Positions 1 through 5,920 of a DNA stretch of 6,809 nt are shown in pieces. This DNA comes from Proteiniphilum sp. Its GTDB lineage: Bacteria > Bacteroidota > Bacteroidia > Bacteroidales > Dysgonomonadaceae. The position numbers and the translations under genes are program-made. Where the stretch lies: NCBI GenBank assembly GCA_031284475.1, contig JAISZV010000198.1, forward strand, positions 1 through 6,809. Reading direction: 5' to 3'. Each line of letters opens with the position of its first letter. Positions within the stretch are counted from its first letter, which is position 1. The notes below the pieces were generated by a model, which did not search any database, was not told where the DNA came from, and was given only the letters and a program-made list of their open reading frames with translations.

Positions 1-296
1 GTGATGATGGCCAGTTTCATTGTACGTCCTTCGGGCGTTGTTCCGAAATCAACCACTTTGATGCGCCCGGAGAGTTTTTCCAATGTAGTCCAATACTCGA
101 TAAGTTGTTGGTAATTGGCAAGGAAATAGTCGTCGCCCACGGTGTATTGCCCGAATGCCGGCAAGGGGATGGATTTGTTTGTTCCGGCGGAATAAAGAAC
201 ATTCGCCGGTTCTTCTTTAAAACTGTCCGGCTTTTGCGCCCACACATTTACCAAGCTGATGGCAATGAACGTGATGTAAAAAATTACCTTTTTCAT
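1..296 (-). CDS. Secreted M14-family zinc carboxypeptidase, N-terminal part (cut by window edge)
   Basis: This is an open frame of 98 full codons from ATG at 296, still open at base 1, so the C-terminal part and the stop lie outside the window. The protein starts with a basic MKK and a hydrophobic stretch ending in VNVWA-QKP, a typical type I signal peptide of about 20 residues, so the product is exported. The segments YTVGDDYFLANYQQL, IEYWTTLEKLSGRIKVVDFG and TTPEGRTMKLAIIT match the start of the mature region of Bacteroidetes M14 metallocarboxypeptidases, where the EGR strand comes just before the zinc-binding HxxE motif. That motif would lie beyond the edge, so catalytic competence cannot be judged. 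Members of this family remove C-terminal residues from peptides using zinc. The start lies 12 nt after the stop of the S51 peptidase gene, which implies co-transcription. The call rests on pattern recognition of the N-terminus only. Confidence 0.75.
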   Translation of the reverse strand, partial: MKKVIFYITFIAISLVNVWAQKPDSFKEEPANVLYSAGTNKSIPLPAFGQYTVGDDYFLANYQQLIEYWTTLEKLSGRIKVVDFGTTPEGRTMKLAII

Positions 297-304
297 TTTT
301 ATGT
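289..304 (-). promoter_or_regulatory. A-rich translation-initiation region of the M14 gene
   Basis: On the coding strand the start codon is embedded in ACATAAAAATGAAAAA, with more A residues upstream and no GGAGG-like Shine-Dalgarno sequence. A-rich leaders of this type are usual for Bacteroidetes genes. The same 16 nt occur at the SusD start (2629-2644), which supports the choice of ATG 296 here. Confidence 0.5.
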
Positions 305-308
305 TTTT

Positions 309-1235
309 TTAGTTACTTGTTTGATTTGTTCTGTTCGTATTTCTTTCTCTGATGATCTTATGTTCCTTCAAATCGTATTTTTGTCCTTTATTCAGAAAAA
401 AGAAGGGTCTATTTGAAGTCCCATAATAATTTTCTCTGGTAACAGACGAATTGTTTCCTTTTCCAGTAATAGCAGTATAATCGTAAACGGCTACAGCCGA
501 GGCTCCGATAACTTCAAATTCATCTTTCTGCACTACAATAGCCGTCGATTCGTTCAACCCTATGCCGATGAATTGCGGCGCAATTTTTATAAATTCTGTC
601 GCGTCGAACTGTCTGTTTCGTACGATCAAATGCTGGTCTATAATGGAATTACGTAGAAAACCAAGTCCCTGCGTATGGTCGCCAATCAGGATTTGCGCCC
701 CTTTCGTGTCTCCCCGCCACAGGAATGAACCTTGAATGCTTGCGCCCGCCGACGAACCTGCAATAACGCCGCCACGGTTAAGCAGATTAAAAAATTCAAG
801 GTGAGTCAAGGTGTTGAGATAAACGTCCGCAATCCGCCACTGCCTGCCGCCACTGAAATAAATGCCGGTAGCGTTTTGCAGGATTTTGAAGTTTTTCTCG
901 TCATTGGCTTCGCGGATGTTTTTTAAGTGCAGGCGTGAAATTCTGTTTTTCCCTAAACGGCGTGAAAGCGTGTCAATCGCCGCAGAATGATAATCTTCCT
1001 TTTCATCTCCCGAAGCATTGGTTACGACTACAATACGGGCTTTCTCCACGCCGCCTGCAAGTTCGATGAACCTGTCCCATATCTCTGCGACAACGTTCCC
1101 TCCTCCAATAATGATCAGGGAGCCTTTTTCCGGCCCATGCCGCGTAGTCAATGCCGAGTCTATGGCGATAGGTTTCTGTGCATAGACACAGAAACCGGTT
1201 CCAAATATTAATATAAAGAGCAATATTCGTTTCAT
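309..1235 (-). CDS. Secreted peptidase S51, cyanophycinase-like
   Basis: The 308-residue protein begins with a type I signal peptide (MKRILLFILIF...VYA-QKP, cleavage near residue 19), so it acts outside the cytoplasm. The core follows the S51 cyanophycinase layout: IIIGGG near 41-46; FSGGRQ at 127-132; the nucleophile elbow GSSAG at 160-164 with Ser162 the likely catalytic serine; DQH at 200-202; and GIGLNESTAIVV at 224-235, with Glu229 in the position of the family's conserved acid. Spacing between Ser, His and Glu agrees with cyanobacterial CphB as I recall it. Cyanophycinases hydrolyse multi-L-arginyl-poly-aspartate to beta-Asp-Arg dipeptides. CphB itself is intracellular, so the export signal is notable. 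After DQH, two of three conserved arginines are kept (Arg206, Arg208) and the third is Asp211, so true cyanophycin specificity is uncertain. The gene starts 12 nt after the SusD stop and ends 12 nt before the M14 gene. Family assignment is firm; the substrate is not. Confidence 0.88.
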   Translation of the reverse strand: MKRILLFILIFGTGFCVYAQKPIAIDSALTTRHGPEKGSLIIIGGGNVVAEIWDRFIELAGGVEKARIVVVTNASGDEKEDYHSAAIDTLSRRLGKNRISRLHLKNIREANDEKNFKILQNATGIYFSGGRQWRIADVYLNTLTHLEFFNLLNRGGVIAGSSAGASIQGSFLWRGDTKGAQILIGDHTQGLGFLRNSIIDQHLIVRNRQFDATEFIKIAPQFIGIGLNESTAIVVQKDEFEVIGASAVAVYDYTAITGKGNNSSVTRENYYGTSNRPFFFLNKGQKYDLKEHKIIRERNTNRTNQTSN

Positions 1236-1247
1236 GACCGTAAAATT

Positions 1248-2636
1248 TTAGTAAACGCCATCGCCGTTTTGCGTGAGGTCAGGGTCATTTTTCAATGCGC
1301 TTGTCGGAAGAGGTACTACCCAGTAGCGAGGGTCTTTATAAACGGGATTTATTGCGCCGAATACATCCCCTGCACGCCCCGTACGGATAATGTCGGGATA
1401 GCGATGCCCCTCAAAAGCAAATTCATACCGGTTTTCATTTTCAAGTACAAGCAACAATTCATCCTTGCTCGGAGTTCCTGTAATCAGAGGAACAGCGGCT
1501 CTGCTTTTTATTGCATTAATATCTGCGATTGCGCCTGAAATATCAGGAGTCGGCTTTTTCAGGCGAGCTTCAGCGCGAATCAAGTATTGCTCGGCAAGGC
1601 GGTAAAGGAAAACGGATGATGAACGGTCTGATTTGTTGTAAATGCGTATCAACCATGCGCTTATTGCCGGTTCTACTTTTATGTAAAGCGACCTTTTGCC
1701 TCCTTTCAACGGGTCGTTCAGTAAGTCTGCAAGATCGGGATTGGCAATGAAATCTCCGATTCCGCCTTCAGCAGAAGTAGCAAAATTGGTACGAATCGGA
1801 TTGCCTTCCGACGTGCTGCATGACACTTCAAATATTCCTTCCGACGAGTAACGGGTTTCGTACCAGTTATCCCCTGCTTCGAGATTTGTCAGTTTCAAAT
1901 CGGGATTCGAGAGCAGTTTGGTAGCATAGCTTTCAGCGTCGCTCCACCGTTCCTGGTAGAGATATAGGCGAGCTTTGAAAGCATAGACAGCCCAAATAGA
2001 TACCCTGCCTTTGTTGACATTCCAACCGGCGCCTGTCAGTTTGCTTTCGGCAATATCCAAATCGCTTTCCACCTGCTTAAAAACATCCGCTTTCAAGCTT
2101 TTTTTGATACCAATCGTATTCGTGGCATTGGTGGGCTGAAGGACAATAGGCACATTGGCGTAAGTACGTGCCAGATCGAAATAAGCGTATGCACGAAGCG
2201 TATGCGCTTCAGCGAGGATGCGGTCTTTGTTTCCCGCAGTGAACAGGCTGTTGTCCAACTTTTCTACAGAGGTAATGACATGGTTTGCCCTGTTGATCAA
2301 AGTATAATAACTGCCATATCCTCCACCGTTGGTGCGGTCTGCGCCGCCCGTAACGCCGCCGTCAGCTTTCAGCGTGGGAACGACTACTGAGCGCAAACTG
2401 TTCAATAACACGTTGTCGGCTGCCGTTTCATACGTCAGAATGGCAGTTCCTGAAATTCCCCGGATAGAGGCATAAACGCCTATGAGTGCGCTTTCGGCTG
2501 ATGACTGGCTGATAATTATAGCTCCATCCTGTATTTGTGTCTGCGGCGGGAAGTCAAGCAACCTGTCTTCGCATGATACAAACAATACGATTAAAAGTAA
2601 ACTGTATAAGGGATTATTATATATATATTTTTTCAT
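1248..2636 (-). CDS. SusD/RagB-family outer-membrane nutrient-binding lipoprotein
   Basis: This is the surface lipoprotein partner of the SusC transporter encoded just upstream. It caps the barrel and binds substrate for import. From ATG 2636 the protein has 462 residues and begins MKKYIYNNP, followed by a hydrophobic segment and the lipobox VLFVSC, with Cys22 as the lipidated residue and acidic CEDR next, typical of surface-exported Bacteroidetes lipoproteins. Family hallmarks are EAHTLRAYAYFDLARTYANVPIV at about 143-165 (TPR-like helices of the N-terminal SusD domain), FLYRLAEQYLIRAEA at 343-357, ENRYEFAFEGHRYPDIIRTG at 401-420, and the C-terminal YWVVPLPTSALKNDPDLTQN. The same frame is open to ATG 2684, adding 16 residues, but that start would bury the signal peptide. 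ATG 2636 gives a standard lipoprotein signal and has the same 16-nt context as the M14 start. At 462 residues it is somewhat shorter than many SusD proteins (often about 500-550). The ligand cannot be read from the sequence. Confidence 0.93.
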   Translation of the reverse strand: MKKYIYNNPLYSLLLIVLFVSCEDRLLDFPPQTQIQDGAIIISQSSAESALIGVYASIRGISGTAILTYETAADNVLLNSLRSVVVPTLKADGGVTGGADRTNGGGYGSYYTLINRANHVITSVEKLDNSLFTAGNKDRILAEAHTLRAYAYFDLARTYANVPIVLQPTNATNTIGIKKSLKADVFKQVESDLDIAESKLTGAGWNVNKGRVSIWAVYAFKARLYLYQERWSDAESYATKLLSNPDLKLTNLEAGDNWYETRYSSEGIFEVSCSTSEGNPIRTNFATSAEGGIGDFIANPDLADLLNDPLKGGKRSLYIKVEPAISAWLIRIYNKSDRSSSVFLYRLAEQYLIRAEARLKKPTPDISGAIADINAIKSRAAVPLITGTPSKDELLLVLENENRYEFAFEGHRYPDIIRTGRAGDVFGAINPVYKDPRYWVVPLPTSALKNDPDLTQNGDGVY

Positions 2637-2644
2637 TTTTATGT
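2629..2644 (-). promoter_or_regulatory. A-rich translation-initiation region deciding the SusD start
   Basis: ATG 2636 lies in ACATAAAAATGAAAAA on the coding strand, identical over 16 nt to the M14 gene start at 289-304. There is no Shine-Dalgarno sequence. This context, with the lipoprotein signal that follows, favours 2636 over the upstream in-frame ATG 2684. Confidence 0.5.
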
Positions 2645-2740
2645 ATTTTATAATAGAATTTATATCGAATAAGATTATAGGCATCTAATTACTTGATACC
2701 ATATTTTTTAAGTCAAAATTATGTTTCGTTTAATTGACCA
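2637..2740 (-). promoter_or_regulatory. SusC-SusD intergenic spacer with weak -7 box and weak hairpin
   Basis: This AT-rich 104-nt spacer holds no gene. Right after the SusC stop there is an imperfect stem, GTCAATTA (2738-2731) against TAATTTTGAC (2721-2712), with a two-base bulge and no U-tract, so it is not a convincing terminator. The 3' arm contains TAATTTTG (2721-2714), which fits the Bacteroidetes -7 consensus TAnnTTTG. No TTTG-like -33 box is seen at about 19-21 nt upstream, so an internal promoter for susD is only a weak possibility. Such matches arise easily by chance in AT-rich DNA. Confidence 0.2.
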
Positions 2741-5700
2741 TTAGAACGTTATATCAATTCCGAACAATACGGTTTTCGGATGCGGAGGAGTCCCGAAATC
2801 AAGTCCCTGCACAATACCGCTCCCTGCGTTTACTTCGGGATCGGGTCCCGTATATTTGGTCAGTAGGAGCAGATTAGTAGCTGTTACATGAAGTTTTGCC
2901 CTCTGAAGCTTTACAAGCGACAGTATATTGCGCGGAAGCGAGTAGGAGAAGGTCAGGTTTTGCAGGCGGACAAACGAACCGTCTTCCAGATTCCGGGTGG
3001 AACGCTGTTCGTAGTTGGTGGAACCGTCAGCGTTCTGTATGGATTTCGGACGAGGCAATACTTCCGTTATATATCCGTCGCTGTTTACCTTATATTGATC
3101 CTTATTCTCTTCTTTCCAGTAGTTTATGGCGCTTTTCTGGATAGAACGGCTGACTGTGCGGGAACCTCCTGATTCGAGGAATGAGCGCGTATAGTTGAAT
3201 ATCTGGTATTTATACTTGTAGTGGAAACTGAAATCCAGACCAAAATTTTTGTAAGTCAGCGAATTTTTCAATATACCTTCGACAACGGGCCATGCATTTC
3301 CGAAAATTTTCTTGTCTGCTTCCGTGATTTTCCCGTCAGGCACGCCGTCAGGGCCTGTCCAGTCGTCGTAGACAGCATCGCCGGTATCCGGATTAACGCC
3401 CAAATAATCATATAAATAGAAAGAATGAAGAGGATACCCTTCCCGCGCAATGGAACCATAGCTTGCATTGAGTTGTTCAACGGGAAGTTTTAGTATCTTA
3501 TTGATGTTGCGGGAAGCTGTAAAAACGGTAGTCCATGAGTAATTTTTGCGTAAAAGGTTGCGCGACGTGAGTGAAAATTCATATCCCTTGTTACTTATTT
3601 CGCCGGAGTTTTTATATACCGACGAGAAGCCCGTCTTGTCGGCAAGCGATTCTCCCAGCAACAAATCGTAGGTAAAACGATCATAATAGTTGAAATCAAT
3701 ATCTATACGGTTATCCAGCAAACCGATATTGCTACCTATATTCCATTGCCGTGTGGATTCCCATTTCAGGGCGGGATTGCCGAGTTGCGAAGGTGCAAGC
3801 CCCGGCTGTCCGTCATAAACGCTTCCGCCACTCCACAAACCAAGATGCGCATTGCCTCCGGAGATATTTCCAACTATTCCGTAACTCCCTTTCAGGCGTA
3901 AATCACTGATAACGGTTTTTTTCGGGAAAAATGACTCGTTAAGAATATTCCAACTGAACCCGATTGACGGGAAATATCCGGCACGATTGTCCTCGCCTAA
4001 CTGCGAGGAGGCATCCCTGCGGACAGTAGCGTCAATACTGTAACGGTCTGCATATGTGTAGTTCAACCCTCCGAACCATGAAATCAATCCCGACCCGGAA
4101 CCGCTTGCCGAACCGCTCTGTGTTGCTGTTGATGCTACACGTTTAAAGGCGTCGCTCGAAAACCCACGACCGCTGACACTTACGCCTTCACTCGTGTTTT
4201 TAAGGTAGGCATAACCTACATAAGCCGAAACGGTATGAATGTTGAACGATTGTAGGTAGTTGAGTGTCTGTTCGGTGGAAAAGCGGCTGGAAATACCCAC
4301 AGCATCTTCTGCCGCTCCACTGGGATTACCTTGTGCCAGCAATGGGCTGTAATAGTAAGTATCATGTCCGCTGTTACGGTCGTTGCTCCACGAAGACTTG
4401 AACGATAGTGTTTCGGCAATATCGTATTTTGCATAGAAATTGTTAGTTACACGGAATCCGTTTGAGCCTCCATCCCAATGTTCCAGAATCGCAATCGGAT
4501 TGTTGAATGCGCCTGCTGCATTGTAACTCCCGTCTTCCTTGTAGATGGACAGGAAAGTGGGCGTATGCAATGACGCCTGAAAAAAACCGGAGGGGCCGTC
4601 GCCTACTTTTACATTGCTACGGTGATTTTTAGAAATAGCATTGCTTGTACCTATTTTCAATTTGTCGGTAATGGAATGGTCAATATTGATACGCAGACCG
4701 TAACGTCCGAAATCTTCCAACCTTAAGGTTGCTTCCTGAAACGTATAGTCGCCGCCGATAAAGAAATTTGTCTTGGCGTCCCCACCCGAAACGGATAAAT
4801 TATAAGTGTGCTGAAACGCTGTGCGGAATATCGGGCTGATACGGTCGTAAGTACTCTGTTCTTCGGGCAGTCCCAATCCGCCTTCACTGACAGGCCTGAA
4901 ATCTCGCCGCTCCCAGCGTCCATCGTTCTTATACGCTTCGTTCACGATTTGGGCGTGTTCAGGCCCGGTAGTGAGTTCCCATAAATTGGAGGATTCAGAC
5001 AACCCCGCTTCCGCTTTGAAATTCACACGGGTTTTCGTATTTCGGGCGCCCCGCTTAGTAGTGATAAGAATAACGCCATTTGCCGCTCTGGCCCCATAGG
5101 CCGCCGTAGCGCTTGCATCTTTCAAAATACTGATGGACTCGATGTCATCAGGATTAAATTCAGCCAAGGGGTCGGCAGACTGCGACTGGCTGATTTGCTG
5201 CGAACTCCCGGTCGTTGCAATACCGTCAATAATGTAAAGCGGCCCGCCTCCACCAATCGAGGTCGCGCCACGCAACCGCACAAAAGAAGCCGCCCCCGGC
5301 GCACCTGTATTACGCGAAATCAACAGTCCAGGGACAGAGCCTTCAAGTTTTTCGATAAGACTTGCCGAAGGTACATTTGCAATTCTTTCAGCGTCAACCG
5401 TAGCGATTGCACCGGTTATCGAACCTTTTTTCGCCTGTTGATAACCTATCACGACTACAGTGTTCAACAAATTCCGGTCTTCAGCCAGTTCAATCGTCAA
5501 AGATTCCGGCTGTTCATACACATCGATTTCTTCCGTTTTGTAACCAATGAAACTGACAACCAGCGTTACCGGAAGGGATTTCACCTGAACTGTGAATTTC
5601 CCGTCGACGTCTGTTACCGTACCGGCATTGTTGTCTTTGTTAAGTACGGAGGCGCCGATAACAGCGTCGCCCGTTCTCTTCTCAATCACTTTTCCCTGTA

Positions 5701-5815
5701 TTACAACGTTTTGCTGCGCCAATACAGGATAAGTTCCACTCCATGCAATAAAGAGAATCAAAAGAATCTTTATGAAACTATTGCAGGTTTCATGTAAAAA
5801 TAATAAATTTGCCAT
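2741..5815 (-). CDS. SusC/RagA-family TonB-linked outer-membrane transporter
   Basis: The 1024-residue protein is the barrel component of a SusCD pair. It imports fragments captured by SusD across the outer membrane using TonB-ExbBD energy. Domains in order: signal peptide 1-34 (hydrophobic ILLILFIAWS, cleavage near VLA-QQN); a carboxypeptidase-regulatory-like beta-sandwich at about 38-112 (IQGKVIEKRTGDAVIGASV, GTVTDVDGKFTV, SFIGYKT); a TonB-box-like VVVIGYQQAKKG at 120-131; a plug at about 132-256; then the 22-strand-type barrel ending in an aromatic residue (FGIDITF). The SusC/RagA signature is clear at 221-256 (NPDDIESISILKDASATAAY, then GARAANGVILITTKRG). There is no N-terminal STN domain, so signalling through a FecI/FecR-type sigma system is not expected. 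Only ATG 5815 gives a signal peptide, and an in-frame TAG lies 9 nt upstream of it. Residues 567-576 are a Ser/Gly-only run (plus one Ala). The family call is secure; the transported ligand is unknown. Confidence 0.96.
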   Translation of the reverse strand: MANLLFLHETCNSFIKILLILFIAWSGTYPVLAQQNVVIQGKVIEKRTGDAVIGASVLNKDNNAGTVTDVDGKFTVQVKSLPVTLVVSFIGYKTEEIDVYEQPESLTIELAEDRNLLNTVVVIGYQQAKKGSITGAIATVDAERIANVPSASLIEKLEGSVPGLLISRNTGAPGAASFVRLRGATSIGGGGPLYIIDGIATTGSSQQISQSQSADPLAEFNPDDIESISILKDASATAAYGARAANGVILITTKRGARNTKTRVNFKAEAGLSESSNLWELTTGPEHAQIVNEAYKNDGRWERRDFRPVSEGGLGLPEEQSTYDRISPIFRTAFQHTYNLSVSGGDAKTNFFIGGDYTFQEATLRLEDFGRYGLRINIDHSITDKLKIGTSNAISKNHRSNVKVGDGPSGFFQASLHTPTFLSIYKEDGSYNAAGAFNNPIAILEHWDGGSNGFRVTNNFYAKYDIAETLSFKSSWSNDRNSGHDTYYYSPLLAQGNPSGAAEDAVGISSRFSTEQTLNYLQSFNIHTVSAYVGYAYLKNTSEGVSVSGRGFSSDAFKRVASTATQSGSASGSGSGLISWFGGLNYTYADRYSIDATVRRDASSQLGEDNRAGYFPSIGFSWNILNESFFPKKTVISDLRLKGSYGIVGNISGGNAHLGLWSGGSVYDGQPGLAPSQLGNPALKWESTRQWNIGSNIGLLDNRIDIDFNYYDRFTYDLLLGESLADKTGFSSVYKNSGEISNKGYEFSLTSRNLLRKNYSWTTVFTASRNINKILKLPVEQLNASYGSIAREGYPLHSFYLYDYLGVNPDTGDAVYDDWTGPDGVPDGKITEADKKIFGNAWPVVEGILKNSLTYKNFGLDFSFHYKYKYQIFNYTRSFLESGGSRTVSRSIQKSAINYWKEENKDQYKVNSDGYITEVLPRPKSIQNADGSTNYEQRSTRNLEDGSFVRLQNLTFSYSLPRNILSLVKLQRAKLHVTATNLLLLTKYTGPDPEVNAGSGIVQGLDFGTPPHPKTVLFGIDITF
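4088..4117 (-). repeat. Short Ser/Gly-coding imperfect tandem repeat inside the SusC gene
   Basis: On the coding strand, AGCGGTTCGGCA is followed directly by AGCGGTTCCGGG and then TCGGGA, encoding SGSASGSGSG (residues 567-576 of the transporter). It reads as a 12-nt imperfect duplication lying between predicted barrel strands, and so probably in a flexible loop. The reading frame is intact. Confidence 0.45.
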
Positions 5816-5920
5816 GCTAAACTAGTTTTAGTGCCTGGTGTTCCTTTCATACCTGCTTGTTAATTGGGGAGAGAGGAGCACCTTTGGCGTTATAAAATTG
5901 AGATTGTGTTTATTTACCGT
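5816..5920 (-). promoter_or_regulatory. Leader region upstream of the SusC gene with imperfect hairpin
   Basis: This 105-nt spacer contains no gene of normal size. In the mRNA sense, GGUGCUCCU (5882-5874) can pair with AGGAACACC (5845-5837) with one C-A mismatch and a 28-nt loop. A pyrimidine tract (CTCCTCTCTCCCC) continues past the 5' arm. A 10-nt perfect palindrome AAACTAGTTT (5819-5828) lies 3 nt before the SusC start codon. No TAnnTTTG box is present on the coding strand and no U-tract follows the hairpin, so neither a promoter nor an intrinsic terminator is evident. Read-through from the upstream gene is the simplest view. Any regulatory role is inferred only from position. Confidence 0.25.

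Noticed and set aside
17..247. 76-codon minus-strand open frame
   Set aside because: It is in a different frame from the M14 carboxypeptidase N-terminus that occupies the same bases and has a signal peptide and family motifs.
105..416. 103-codon plus-strand open frame
   Set aside because: It spans the junction of two well-supported minus-strand genes, and its hydrophobic tail comes from AT-rich intergenic sequence.
2637..2684. Upstream ATG 2684 as the SusD start
   Set aside because: It would add 16 residues ahead of a normal lipoprotein signal peptide. ATG 2636 has the better context and gives Cys22 in a proper lipobox.
2712..2738. Hairpin after the SusC stop as an intrinsic terminator
   Set aside because: The stem is AT-rich and bulged, and no U-tract follows it; it would also separate SusC from SusD, which are normally co-transcribed.
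5195..5797. 200-codon plus-strand open frame
   Set aside because: It lies fully antisense to the start of the SusC-like gene. The translation is rich in Arg, Cys and Asn with no recognisable domain, while the minus-strand frame has clear family motifs.
5819..5828. Palindrome AAACTAGTTT before the SusC start as an operator
   Set aside because: It is a short AT-rich palindrome seen once only, with no second copy or adjacent regulator; chance is sufficient.
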